64,000 nt of DNA from Mesorhizobium sp. (GTDB lineage Bacteria; Pseudomonadota; Alphaproteobacteria; Rhizobiales; Rhizobiaceae), in assembly GCA_004020365.1 (NCBI GenBank), contig SAQR01000001.1:164088-228087 (forward strand), given 5' to 3'. Within the stretch, counting starts at the first letter, position 1. The number at the start of each line of letters is the position of its first letter. A model generated the notes under the pieces. That model did not search any database, had not been told where the DNA came from, and was given only the letters and a program-made list of their open reading frames with translations. This document shows positions 1 through 8,752 of this stretch, piece by piece. The position numbers and the translations under genes are program-made.

Positions 1-979
1 AGGCGAGGGGGCGTTCGGCGGTCACCAGCTTCAGGACGTCTATATCGCCGCCGACGATGAGATCAACCGCCTCGTTGAATTCTGCGCCGAAACGAAACGT
101 GCCGTTCAGATTGATTTCCTTGGTCATCACCGCATTGGCCGGCACCGGGACCTGACCACCCGGCAGATTGCCGACCTGAACGACGGTGCCGCCGCGCCGG
201 ACGCTGGCGATCGCGGCTGCGAGACCGGCGGCGGTGCCTGAAATCTCGAACGCGACATCGATCGCCTTGTCGGCCGCGAGCGCCTTGAGTTCGTCGTCGC
301 CGCCGAACAGGTCGATCGTCCTGTTTGCTCCAAGTTTGCTGGCGAAAGCGAGCGGCGCCTCAGCGATGTCGGCGACGGTGAGCTCGCCACATCCCTTGAG
401 CCTGGCGGCGAGCATGGTCAGAAGCCCGATGGGGCCGGCGCCGATCAGGATGATGGTGCGGCCGGCGATGTCGCCGGCCCGTGCCACGGCATGCAGGCTG
501 ACGGCGAGCGGTTCGGCGAGTGCCGCCGCCTGGTAGGCTACAGCATGCGGAACCTTGACACATTGCGCTGGCGTGGCGTCGAACAGGCTGGCAAAACCGC
601 CTTGCATGTGCGGCGTTTTTGACGCCGAGCCCATAAAATAGATGTTCTCACAGAGATTGGCGCGGCCCTCGGCGCATCGCGCGCATTGTCCGCACCAGCG
701 CGACGGGTTGACCGCCACGCGATCACCGACGGCAAGCCCGGGCGCGTCCGCGTTGATTTCGACGATCTCTCCGGCGACCTCATGGCCGAGCACGAGCGGC
801 GATGTGACGACAAAATCGCCGGTTCGCGCGTGGCGGAAATAGTGCAGGTCGGAACCGCAGATGCCGCCTGCGCCGAAGCGCACGCGCACCATTCCCGGCG
901 CGAGGGGGCCGAGCGGATGCTCGACGACGCGCAGATCCTCGGGGCCAAAAAGCGTCGCGGCGATTGCACTGTCGATCAA
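1..979 (-). CDS. Zinc-dependent MDR dehydrogenase, L-idonate 5-dehydrogenase type (3' end outside window)
   Basis: Reading the minus strand from a TTG at 977-979 gives about 326 codons without a stop, running off the window edge. The N-terminal half has the GroES-like fold of medium-chain dehydrogenases: GGICGSDLHY holds the catalytic-zinc Cys, GHEVAGE the zinc His/Glu, and a CGQCARC..C cluster binds structural zinc. The Rossmann motif is GAGPIGLL. The wording is closest to L-idonate 5-dehydrogenase and sorbitol/threonine dehydrogenase relatives, which oxidise a sugar acid or polyol with NAD(P). The TTG overlaps the dctM stop, so translation is probably coupled. The TRAP neighbours fit a sugar-acid substrate. 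The exact substrate is inferred only. Confidence 0.8.
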   Translation of the reverse strand, partial: MIDSAIAATLFGPEDLRVVEHPLGPLAPGMVRVRFGAGGICGSDLHYFRHARTGDFVVTSPLVLGHEVAGEIVEINADAPGLAVGDRVAVNPSRWCGQCARCAEGRANLCENIYFMGSASKTPHMQGGFASLFDATPAQCVKVPHAVAYQAAALAEPLAVSLHAVARAGDIAGRTIILIGAGPIGLLTMLAARLKGCGELTVADIAEAPLAFASKLGANRTIDLFGGDDELKALAADKAIDVAFEISGTAAGLAAAIASVRRGGTVVQVGNLPGGQVPVPANAVMTKEINLNGTFRFGAEFNEAVDLIVGGDIDVLKLVTAERPLA

Positions 980-2382
980 CGGATCAGCCCCATTTGCGTC
1001 GGCAGCCACAGCGTGATGGCGGGGACGAAGGTGATCAGGATCAGCGCGACGACCAACGGCACGAGCCAGGGCAGGATTGCCATGGTCGTACGCTCGACCG
1101 AGAGCTTGGCGACCCGCGAGAGGACGAACAGCACCATGCCGAGCGGCGGATGGAGCAGACCGATCATCAGGTTAAGCGTCATGATCAGACCGAAATGCAC
1201 CGGATCGATGCCATAGAGGACCACAATCGGCAGGAGGATCGGCACAAGGATCGTGATAGCGGCGATCGTGTCGAGAAAACAACCGACTACCAGCATCAGG
1301 ATGTTCACCAGGATCAGGAACACCCATTTGTTTTCGGTCAGCGATGTGATGAAGACCGAGAACAGCTGCGCCGCCTGGCTGACCGTCAGCAACCAGGCGA
1401 AGATCGACGCTGCGGTGACGATGAACAGGACCGACGCGGTCGTCTCGATCGTATCGAAACTGGCCTTGGCGAGGGCTGAAAGTGTCATCGTGCGATAGCG
1501 CACGAGCCCGAGAAACAACGACCAGATGACAGCGGCCATGGCCGCTTCGGTCGGCGTGAACCAGCCCATGGTCATGCCGCCGATCAGGATGATCGGTGTC
1601 ATCAGCGCCATGACGGCGGAGAAGTCGAAATACCAGTCGCAGGCGATCAGGATGACGAGCACGATGCCAACGGCAATGTTGAGCGACAGTCCCGTCTGGA
1701 CAAGGACATAAACTGCCAGCGGGAAGCAGCACACGACGGCGACCTCGATCGAGGCGGCGGCGAGCCGGTTCAATTTGAACGGCGTGTCCGACCCCCAGCC
1801 CCGGCGGTGGGCGAAGATCGCGACCGTTACCATCATCAGCGCCGTCATGACGACGCCGGGCAGGATGCCGGCCATGAACAGCGCGCCGATCGAGACGTTG
1901 GCCATCATGCCGTAGATGACGAAGGGCAGCGACGGCGGAAAGATCGGGCCGAGCGTCGAGGAGGCGGCGGTGACGCCGACCGCCGCTTCCACGGGATAAC
2001 CATGGTCGCGCATGGCCTTGATCTCGATGGTGCCGATGCCGGCGGCGTCGGCAAGGGCTGCGCCCGACATGCCGGCGAAGACCACCGATCCGATGATGTT
2101 CACCTGCGCGAGGCCGCCCTTCATCCAGCCGACAAGCGCCAGCGCGAAGGAATAGATCCGCCCGGTGACACCGGCGATGTTCATGAGGTTGCCGGCGAAG
2201 ATGAAGAACGGCACAGCAAGCAGCGGAAAGCTCTCGACACCGGCGATCATGCGCTGCGCGGCGATGATGTCGGGCGCCACGCCATAGAAGACGAGATAGA
2301 GCAGCGACGACACCGCCATCGACACAGCGACAGGCACGCCGACCAGCATCAGGACGAGAAAGGCTCCGATCAGAAGCAGCAT
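976..2382 (-). CDS. dctM: TRAP transporter large permease (DctM family)
   Basis: The 468-residue protein is strongly hydrophobic, with about a dozen membrane spans, beginning MLLLIGAFLVLMLVGVPVAV as DctM proteins do. The family couples Na+ flow to uptake of carboxylate substrates delivered by DctP. It is about 40 residues longer than the usual 425-430. The extra length lies in the middle, around the CCFPLAVYVLVQTGLS segment. It follows dctQ by 3 bp and overlaps the next gene by 4 bp, so dctP, dctQ, dctM and the dehydrogenase form one minus-strand unit. Confidence 0.92.
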   Translation of the reverse strand: MLLLIGAFLVLMLVGVPVAVSMAVSSLLYLVFYGVAPDIIAAQRMIAGVESFPLLAVPFFIFAGNLMNIAGVTGRIYSFALALVGWMKGGLAQVNIIGSVVFAGMSGAALADAAGIGTIEIKAMRDHGYPVEAAVGVTAASSTLGPIFPPSLPFVIYGMMANVSIGALFMAGILPGVVMTALMMVTVAIFAHRRGWGSDTPFKLNRLAAASIEVAVVCCFPLAVYVLVQTGLSLNIAVGIVLVILIACDWYFDFSAVMALMTPIILIGGMTMGWFTPTEAAMAAVIWSLFLGLVRYRTMTLSALAKASFDTIETTASVLFIVTAASIFAWLLTVSQAAQLFSVFITSLTENKWVFLILVNILMLVVGCFLDTIAAITILVPILLPIVVLYGIDPVHFGLIMTLNLMIGLLHPPLGMVLFVLSRVAKLSVERTTMAILPWLVPLVVALILITFVPAITLWLPTQMGLIR

Positions 2383-2385
2383 GGC

Positions 2386-2964
2386 CTATTCCCCCAATCC
2401 ATCGAACGCGGCGGGCCGCTCCAGCGCCGAGTAGCCGCGGCGAATGTTGCCGATGAAGACCTGGATGGCGCGCAGCATCATCAGCACGAAACCGGCGAAG
2501 ACGGCGTAAAAGACGACATTGCGCGGCAGGTTGATGGTGACCATCCGCTCGCGGTGGACGATCCCGACATAGCGCCAGAGCAGCCAGGACATGTAGGCGA
2601 AGAAGCAAATGGTAATCACATTGACCGCGAGCGCCAGGTAGCGCCCAACCCCAGCGGGGAGATAGTGATAGAGCACGTCGACGTGGATGTGGCGCGTGGT
2701 GCGCGTGCACATCACCGAGCCCATGAAGACCACGACGACGAGGCAGTTGATCGCGATCTCCTCGGTCCAGGCAAAACTGTTGTTCATGACGTAGCGCGTG
2801 AAGAACTGCAGAAACACACAGAACGACATGCCCCAGAACACGGCGAGCGTGACCCAGTCCTCCACCGCGTAGCGCGACAGATCGATGGGCGGCGCCTCTT
2901 CCTCGAAGGCATGCGCCAGTTCTTCTGGGGTAACCTGGGTGTGGACCTCTTGGGTCATCGGCAA
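2386..2964 (-). CDS. dctQ: TRAP transporter small permease (DctQ family)
   Basis: A 192-residue membrane protein with four predicted spans. The DctQ signature WTEEIAINCLVVVVFMGS sits in the second span. A roughly 40-residue soluble N-terminus rich in Glu precedes the first span. DctQ is the small membrane subunit that pairs with DctM in the inner membrane. Position between dctP and dctM is the standard order. Confidence 0.9.
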   Translation of the reverse strand: MPMTQEVHTQVTPEELAHAFEEEAPPIDLSRYAVEDWVTLAVFWGMSFCVFLQFFTRYVMNNSFAWTEEIAINCLVVVVFMGSVMCTRTTRHIHVDVLYHYLPAGVGRYLALAVNVITICFFAYMSWLLWRYVGIVHRERMVTINLPRNVVFYAVFAGFVLMMLRAIQVFIGNIRRGYSALERPAAFDGLGE

Positions 2965-3037
2965 GCTCCGGGCACTGTTGGACAGCGGGCTCGACAGACC
3001 CGACGCGCTCGTCGCGCCGGGCCCGGATCGATGCGGG

Positions 3038-4015
3038 CTACTTGACGGCGCGGATCGCCTCCCAATCTTCTTTGCGGTAGCCGAACTCCTCGAACGTCAC
3101 CTTCTCCATCACGTTCTTTTCGAAATCGGCGCGATCGACTTCGGTGACGGTGAGACCGCGCTCCTTGAAGGTCTCGACCAGAGCCTTCTCGCGATCGACG
3201 ATGATCTTGGTCGCTCGCGCGGCGGCTTCCTGCATCACCTCGGTGAAGATCGCCTTGTCCTCGTCCGACAATTGCGACCAGCGCGATTGCGACACGACCG
3301 TGTTGAGATGATCGACGATGTGCCCGGTCAGGATAATGTGCTTTTGCACTTCGTAGAATTTTTTGGCGTCGATCGTCGTCAGCGGGTTTTCCTGCGCTTC
3401 CACAGTGCCCTGCTGCAAGGCGAGATAGACCTCGGCGAAGGCGATCGGCGCGGTGTTGGCGCCGCAGGCGCGCGGCATGGCGAGATAGGCCGGCACATCA
3501 GGCACGCGGATCTTCAGGCCCTGCATGTCGGCGCATTTTTCGATCGGCCGGTTGGAAGTCGTGTGGCGGGTGCCGTAGTAGGTGGTCGCGGTGATGTGAT
3601 GGCCGGAGGCCTCTTCGTAGCCGCCGGTCAACTCCTTGTATTTGTCGCTCTTGGTGTAAGCGAGCAGGTGATCGGCATCGCGGAAAGTGAACGGGAAGTA
3701 GGTCACGCCGATCGGCGGGTATTCGCGGGCGGCGAAGCTCGATCCGGAGATGATGATGTCGACCGTGCCGAGCGTCAGCCCCTGGTTGATGTCGGCTTCC
3801 TTGCCGAGTTGCGAGGCCGGGAAGACGTCGATCGTATAGCGGCCGTCGGTGCGCTTCTTGATCTCTTCCGCCGCCCACACCGATTCCGTGTGGAAGGGTT
3901 CGGAGGTTTCGTAGACGTGGGCCCATTTCAGCGCGGTTTGTGCCGAGGCCGAAGCCATGGGCAGAGCGATTGCGGCGATCGTGCCGAGCAGAACGGCGTA
4001 TTTCCTCAACATCAT
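3038..4015 (-). CDS. dctP: TRAP transporter periplasmic substrate-binding protein (DctP family)
   Basis: 325 residues with a Sec signal peptide (hydrophobic stretch then ASASA) and the DctP/TRAP binding-protein body. Visible marks are KWAHVYETSEPFHTES at the mature N-terminus, FPASQLGKEADINQG, the carboxylate-binding Arg region GLKIRVPDVP, and QQGTVEAQENPLTTI. The family binds organic or sugar acids in the periplasm and hands them to DctQM. ATG at 4015 or at 4012 (MLRKYAVL) could be the start. It lies just downstream of the GntR-type regulator gene on the same strand. Ligand unknown, but a hexonate would fit the dehydrogenase next door. Confidence 0.92.
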   Translation of the reverse strand: MMLRKYAVLLGTIAAIALPMASASAQTALKWAHVYETSEPFHTESVWAAEEIKKRTDGRYTIDVFPASQLGKEADINQGLTLGTVDIIISGSSFAAREYPPIGVTYFPFTFRDADHLLAYTKSDKYKELTGGYEEASGHHITATTYYGTRHTTSNRPIEKCADMQGLKIRVPDVPAYLAMPRACGANTAPIAFAEVYLALQQGTVEAQENPLTTIDAKKFYEVQKHIILTGHIVDHLNTVVSQSRWSQLSDEDKAIFTEVMQEAAARATKIIVDREKALVETFKERGLTVTEVDRADFEKNVMEKVTFEEFGYRKEDWEAIRAVK

Positions 4016-4074
4016 ATTCCTCCCTGTGAATGGATTTTGACTGTACCGACAGGATCCTCCCGGTCGGCTGACTC

Positions 4075-4800
4075 CTATCCCGCGACCTCCCTGGCCGAGG
4101 ATTTCTCACCGAAATTGCGTGAGAATCTCAGTTGCGACTGACGCAGATGTTCCTGCATCGCGGCCTTGGCCCGTTCGGGCTCGCGTGCCGCGATCGCGTC
4201 GCGCACCGCACGATGCTCCTCAGCGGCGGCCCGCCAGGACTCCCTGTTCTCGAAATAGCTCGACAGGCGTTCGAAATATGGGTTCATGCGCTGGTCGAAA
4301 AGCTCGCCGATGCAGCGCACCAGCACGGCGTTTCCGAGAATGCCCGCCACCATCGTATGGAACTCACGGTCGAGCGCGATCGTCATCCTGGTCGGGTGAG
4401 GGGTGTCCTCCATGCGGCGCAGCACGTCGTCCATATGTTCGATGTCGATCGGCCGAACCTGGAGGGCGGCTTCGGCGGCGATCGCCCCTTCGATGAACTC
4501 GCGCGCCCGCAACAGCTCGAACGGGCCTTCATCCATTTCTGCCGTCAAAATTTCGGCACGCGGCGGTTCGGTGACGTAGATGCCGGAACCGACGCGAATG
4601 CGTATGCGCCCCTCGACCTCGAGCGCGATCAGCGCTTCACGCACGGTCGGGCGGGAGATGCCAAGCTGATCGGCCAGTTCGCGTTCGGTCGGTAGCCGAT
4701 CGCCGACCGCGAACTCGCCCGCGTCGATCAGCTGCCTGAGCTGATCGGCGATCTGTCGGTAAAGTCGACGCGGTTCAACGGCCTGGATCGGCATTGGCAC
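4075..4800 (-). CDS. GntR-family transcriptional regulator, FadR subfamily
   Basis: 241 residues. The N-terminal winged helix-turn-helix (about residues 10-78) contains QIADQLRQLIDAGEFAVGDR and LPTERELADQLGISRPTVRE, the GntR signature. The C-terminal all-helical FCD effector domain (about 90-225) carries the usual His/Asp metal-site pattern (EFHTMVAG, HRAVRDAI). Such proteins repress sugar-acid and carboxylate operons and release DNA on binding the substrate. It precedes dctPQM and the dehydrogenase on the same strand, 59 bp upstream of dctP, so it is the likely local regulator. Confidence 0.9.
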   Translation of the reverse strand: MPMPIQAVEPRRLYRQIADQLRQLIDAGEFAVGDRLPTERELADQLGISRPTVREALIALEVEGRIRIRVGSGIYVTEPPRAEILTAEMDEGPFELLRAREFIEGAIAAEAALQVRPIDIEHMDDVLRRMEDTPHPTRMTIALDREFHTMVAGILGNAVLVRCIGELFDQRMNPYFERLSSYFENRESWRAAAEEHRAVRDAIAAREPERAKAAMQEHLRQSQLRFSRNFGEKSSAREVAG

Positions 4801-5069
4801 CCAGTTCTACTTCAACGGAATCATCTGGCTGATCCCGGATCGGTAAATTGGCCTGACCTATTGATCGAAACCTGCCGCGAAAAAGGCTGAGAGTCAAGCG
4901 GCAGAGAACGCCCACGGAACCCATTCTCCGTGAACTGGCGTCTTTTTTCGGCGCTGGAGGCCATCGATCGGCCCGGCTTCCATCGGCTTTAGCAAGAGTG
5001 ATAGATCCGGCACCACGGACATCGTCAGCTCGCCACTTCTCGATGGAGGGCGTTCCCGTCGCTTTGGGG

Positions 5070-5447
5070 TCATCGTCCTATTCTCAAGACCACTTTTCGC
5101 CCATCGGAAAGGATTCCCGTTCCTGTGCCAGCTGGAGGTTGTCTGCTGGTCAGCGAGAACACGAATCGGGTTGAGAGTCGCCCGCAAACCATCGTTCCTT
5201 CTCCACGCGAAAAGGTAAGGTTGATGGTAGTTGCCCCTCGGCATTCGACCCCGGTATTGGTCTGCCCGCGAATAGTTCCGCGTCGTGTGATGCTGTTGAC
5301 GGCAGCCGTCCCGGAAAAGGAGAGCGTTCCATCAATAGTTTGACCGGAGACTGGTGCCGTAATGATGAGCGGGTTTTGCGCCTGAGCGTAGCCGACACCC
5401 CAGGCAATCAACATTGTCGCTAAGATTCGCCGGAAAGTACGGTGCAT
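5070..5447 (-). CDS. Small secreted protein of unknown function
   Basis: 125 residues. A clear Sec signal peptide (MHRTFRRILATMLIAWGVGYAQA) is followed by about 100 residues rich in Thr, Ser and Gly, with two Cys (GVECRG and TMVCGR) that could form a disulfide. The mature part looks like a beta-sandwich repeat (ITAPVSGQTIDGTLSFSGTA) but I do not recognise the family. AGGAA lies 8 bases before the ATG. It stands alone between the TRAP unit and IS debris. Confidence 0.6.
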   Translation of the reverse strand: MHRTFRRILATMLIAWGVGYAQAQNPLIITAPVSGQTIDGTLSFSGTAAVNSITRRGTIRGQTNTGVECRGATTINLTFSRGEGTMVCGRLSTRFVFSLTSRQPPAGTGTGILSDGRKVVLRIGR

Positions 5448-5674
5448 TTGGACGGTTCCTGTTGAGACCGCTGCAGTGCAGACTGCGAGACGGTCATGCT
5501 CGGCCTTTGCCTGCTAGTCGGTCGTGTCCCACCGCGTGGTGTAGGTCGGCGGTAGCGAAGCCGCTCGCGAGCACGCCCTCAACAGCGCTGTAGCGAGCGA
5601 GCGGCGTAGCGGCGGTTATCGATGTTCTTCGGAAGGTTGGGTTGCTGACACAACCTGATTCGAAGGAACCACCG

Positions 5675-5782
5675 ATGACCAGCGACATGATGAACCTGCG
5701 CACGCTCGTAGAGAAGACCCCGACGCCGATATCCTGCGCGAGATGATCGGCTTTGCCGCCGAGCGGCTGATGGAGCCGGGAG
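5675..5782 (+). pseudogene. IS256-family transposase N-terminal remnant
   Basis: The ATG at 5675 reads MTSDMMNLRTLVEKTP and then shifts frame. With one extra base in the C run at 5718-5721 it continues DADILREMIGFAAERLME, the conserved start of alphaproteobacterial IS256-family transposases (usually about 400 residues). Homology stops near 5782 and no catalytic DDE part follows. This is a dead fragment marking past insertion at the edge of the accessory region. Confidence 0.6.
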
Positions 5783-5858
5783 CGGCCCTGCTTATGACTT
5801 GATCCTGCTACCGCATATCCGTGCCCCCTTAATGTTCAGAGGCCATTGGCGGAAGCTC

Positions 5859-5890
5859 TTGACCTTCCCACCGACCAGAAGTCCTTAGAC
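5859..5890 (+). promoter_or_regulatory. Possible MerR/CueR-type promoter before the MarR gene
   Basis: TTGACC (5859-5864), a 20-base spacer starting TTCCC and containing AGAAGTCC, and TTAGAC (5885-5890). The long spacer and the CTTGACCTTCCC start resemble copper-responsive CueR promoters, but the dyad is imperfect. It lies 37 bases before the chosen MarR start. Confidence 0.35.
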
Positions 5891-5927
5891 GATGGCATCG
5901 ACAGGACACAGGACCGAGGTGGGCCGA

Positions 5928-6401
5928 ATGACAGGTGCGGGCCCAATCATCGACAGCAAGGCCGAGGCGATCACGGAGCTGATGCTCGAAGTGGCCCAGT
6001 GCTTCTTCAGAATACGAGCTCTCGGCCAGAAGACAGGGCTCATCACCAGTTGGGGCGGCGGTGCGTTCGGCTTCATGCGAAGCCTCGCGCTGCTTGGTCC
6101 GCTTACCGTACCGCAGATCGCCCAGATGCGGCCCACCAGCCGTCAGCGCATGCAGCGGCTGGCGGATGAGCTTGCGGCCGAGGGGCTCGTGGAATTCATC
6201 GAGAATCCGAGGCACCGGCGCTCCAAGCTCGTCCGGCTGACGCGCAAAGGCGACGCGGGCTACCGCGAGATGAACACCCGGCTCCTGGCGATCGCCTCGA
6301 CCATGGGCGTCGCTCTCAGCGAAGCCGATATCCGCGAGACCGCCAACATCGTGCGGCAGCTGAGCAATGATGTAAAAGCGCGATCGGAACGGCTGTCGTA
6401 A
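5928..6401 (+). CDS. MarR-family transcriptional regulator
   Basis: 157 residues from the ATG at 5928, which has GAGGTGG six bases upstream. An in-frame ATG at 5892 lacks such a site. The winged helix-turn-helix is visible as PLTVPQIAQMRPTSRQRMQR followed by the wing FIENPRHRRSKLVRLTRKG. Helices at both ends give the dimerisation region. MarR proteins repress nearby genes and respond to small ligands or oxidants. The divergent cyclase-YHS gene and the metal operon are neighbours, but no target is evident. Confidence 0.85.
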   Translation: MTGAGPIIDSKAEAITELMLEVAQCFFRIRALGQKTGLITSWGGGAFGFMRSLALLGPLTVPQIAQMRPTSRQRMQRLADELAAEGLVEFIENPRHRRSKLVRLTRKGDAGYREMNTRLLAIASTMGVALSEADIRETANIVRQLSNDVKARSERLS

Positions 6402-6500
6402 TGTGCCACTCGTGGCAGCCGATCATGCTGCGGCGATTTCGGCACCGTGGCATATGTCATAGACTGAGATGGGGCCGCCAGGGCAGCTAGGGGAGCCGCG

Positions 6501-7175
6501 TCACCGAGCCAGTGGATAGGTCTGCGGCGACTTCCGATATGCCTCTTCGCAGCGCGGCGAACAAAACCACGGTCCTTCCGGGGCAGCCCGTTGATAGGAC
6601 GCATACGGAGCATGCATCTTGCACACGGGATCGATCCTGGCCGGGTCAGGCGACGGGGCAAGCTCGATCTCATAAAGAGGGACTTCGTCAGCGACCGAGC
6701 GTAGCGCCACCTTTCCGAGATCCTTCACCAGGATGCCTCTAGCAGCAGCCGCCTCGGCAATGGGTTGAGTTGCCAGCAATTGGCCGGGGGAAGCGAGCGA
6801 CGCAATGCGTGCTGCTATATTGACGGTCGATCCAAAGATGTCATTTGCCCTGCGGACGACCGGCCCATGGTTCAGCGCTGCCCGAGTGAGCGGCAGGCGC
6901 GGTTCTTTTCTGCACGCCTGCAACAACGGTCCAAGTCCCTGGATGGCGACTTCCGGCTCGGGAAACGACAGCATTGCCTCGTCACCGATCCATTTGATCG
7001 GAGGTCCATAACCACTAAGCGCCTCGCGGACCATGCTCTCGAAGATCTCGAGCACATCGATTGCCGCTGCATCTCCATAAACGTCCGCGATGGCGCTAAA
7101 GCCCGCAAGATCGATGAATGCAACCGTAGCCGAAGCGCCGACGGAACTCTGCGTCTGGCTCATATTCCTGTCCAT
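6501..7175 (-). CDS. Class III nucleotide cyclase fused to a C-terminal YHS metal-binding domain
   Basis: 224 residues; a second possible start is Met5 at 7163. Residues about 15-170 form a class III adenylate/guanylate cyclase catalytic domain with the full residue set: metal Asp22 (FIDLAGF), Lys61 and Asp65 (IKWIGDEAM), Asp112 (NDIFGSTVN), Asn119 and Arg123 (VNIAARI). Residues about 182-221 are a YHS domain: DPVCKM, then FCSPRCEEAY, giving Cys185, Cys205 and Cys209. YHS domains bind soft metals and occur in copper ATPases such as the CopA encoded 1.6 kb away. Cytosolic, with no membrane segment. The fusion suggests metal-responsive cAMP production, which is an inference. Confidence 0.85.
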   Translation of the reverse strand: MDRNMSQTQSSVGASATVAFIDLAGFSAIADVYGDAAAIDVLEIFESMVREALSGYGPPIKWIGDEAMLSFPEPEVAIQGLGPLLQACRKEPRLPLTRAALNHGPVVRRANDIFGSTVNIAARIASLASPGQLLATQPIAEAAAARGILVKDLGKVALRSVADEVPLYEIELAPSPDPARIDPVCKMHAPYASYQRAAPEGPWFCSPRCEEAYRKSPQTYPLAR

Positions 7176-7378
7176 GTGAAGTTATTTAACGCCTGTCACA
7201 CGGTTTCGCGAATCCAGACGCTACCGTCAAAGCTCTCAGGGCGTGGTACGCCACACTGCAGAACTCCCTTCGAGTGTAATTGGATATGGCGCTAGCTGTG
7301 CTTCCTCGGTCTCGGCCGGGAACACTTTGGTCTCGCAAAGTGTTTGCCCGCGTGGCAAAGGCGAAAGGAACTGTGAAT

Positions 7379-8546
7379 ATGCGCGCAGTCATCATTGGTG
7401 CAGGCATCGCCGGACTTGCAGTTGCCAAGGGCCTGCGACTCCTCGGATGGGAGACCGAGATTTACGATCAGGCGAGCGAACTGAAACCTCTGGGTGCAGG
7501 TCTCAGTCTAAGCGCCAACGCGCTTCGTGCCCTTCGTACGCTCGGGTTATACGAAGCGGTTGTGGCCGAGGCGCAGCCGATACACAGGTTCGATCTTCTC
7601 GACGAGAAAGGACAAGTTCTTCAATCCACGGATTTTCAGCGCTTTAGTCAGCAATTTGGTCACCTCAGCATGGCCGTGCTGCATCGTAGCGATCTCCACA
7701 AAGCCCTTCTTTCGGAACTACCGGGTTCTATCATCCGCACCGACATGGAATGCGTGGATGCTCGGCAGGTTGGTAACAACATTGCCCTGCGCTTCGCGAA
7801 TGGGGAGGTTGTGGAAAGCGAGTTGGTGCTCGCTTGCGATGGCATTCACTCCGCGGTTCGTAAGGCGCTGTTTCCGCAGTCGCGCGAGCATTTCGCTCGC
7901 TACGCCTGCTGGCGCGCCATCGCACCCGGTCTCCCGCACGGAATGGACCCCGAGCGCCTAACCGAGAGCTGGGGGGCCGGCAAACGCATCGGCCTGGCAG
8001 CGATTCCCGGCGAAAGGGTGTACTGGTTTGCCTGCTGCGGCGCCGACCGCCTGGACGACCCCAAGCTGGCTCGGGCCGATCTTGCCGGAGTCCAGGCGAT
8101 GTTTTCCGGATTCCACGAGCCGGTCCCGGAGGTCCTCGATCGGACCCTGCCGGATTCACTGATCTGGACGGATATTCTCGATCTCGATCCAATGCCCTCG
8201 TTCACGCGCGAAAGAGTGGTTTTTGCTTGGCGACGCCGCTTATGCCGTAACGCCCGATCTCGGACAAGGGGCCGGACTTGCGATGGAAGACGCGGCTGTG
8301 CTTGCAGCCTTGTTCGGACGGCTTTCGGTCGACCAAGCCATCCGCGAGTACGATAGGCGCCGTCTCAGCAGGGCTCATAGGGTCGCGGCTGAATCACGCC
8401 TCTACGCCAAAGTTGCGCAATGGCAGAACCCGCTTGTCGTCCCGCTACGCAACTTGCTGGTAAAGAGCATACCGGAGTATTTCATGGACCGGCAGCTCGA
8501 GGCGGTTCTCGATATAGATTTCGAGCCTGTCAGGGCCGCCGCCTAA
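7379..8546 (+). pseudogene. FAD-dependent monooxygenase (PHBH/UbiH-like), single-base frameshift
   Basis: From the ATG at 7379 (AAAGGAA upstream) the protein begins MRAVIIGAGIAGLAVAKGL, the FAD-binding GxGxxG of aromatic-ring hydroxylases, and continues through LVLACDGIHSAVRK, the DG motif. Near 8220 the frame is lost. The remaining part, in the next frame, reads LLGDAAYAVTPDLGQGAG, the GD motif that contacts FAD, and ends at 8546. Deleting one T from the five-T run at 8220-8224 restores one protein of about 388 residues. It is either a pseudogene or a homopolymer sequencing error. Substrate unknown. Confidence 0.75.
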
Positions 8547-8691
8547 CGCCGACGATTCCAACGCCCAGCGGCGAGCGAAGAGGCGTATATCTCGAAACCT
8601 CAGAGTGCGGAAAAGCTGCAGCACCCCTGCGGCAAACCTCGGAGACGCGAGCTGTCGCAGCAGAAGGCAGAATCATTTCGCAGAAAATCAC

Positions 8692-8722
8692 TTGACCTTC
8701 CAGTAACTGGAAACCGTAGGAG
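8692..8722 (+). promoter_or_regulatory. CueR-type copper-responsive promoter/operator of copA
   Basis: TTGACC (8692-8697), exactly 19 bases of spacer, then TAGGAG (8717-8722). The spacer carries the dyad TTCCAGTAACTGGAA. The stretched 19-bp spacing and this dyad are the hallmarks of MerR-family activators, and the CueR gene lies at the end of the same operon. It lies 30 bases before the copA start, which has GGAG at a normal distance. Confidence 0.85.
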
Positions 8723-8752
8723 GTAGCGGAGTTGCCTATTTAGGAGTGCTCC

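Larger units (their letters stand above)
5448..5927. other. Gene-poor stretch with insertion-sequence debris
   Basis: There is no intact gene between the secreted orphan and the MarR gene. The left part (about 5520-5674) reads as non-coding sequence leading into a broken IS256-type transposase start. The right part holds a promoter-like element at 5859-5890. Confidence 0.5.

Noticed and set aside
1807-3045. Long plus-strand open frame antisense to the TRAP permeases
   Set aside because: His/Asp/Arg-rich composition typical of the opposite strand of a GC-rich membrane gene; no ribosome site and no family.
4840-4870. Possible FadR-type operator around TTGGCCTGACCTA upstream of the GntR gene
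   Set aside because: The symmetry is weak and I could not find a second copy near dctP.
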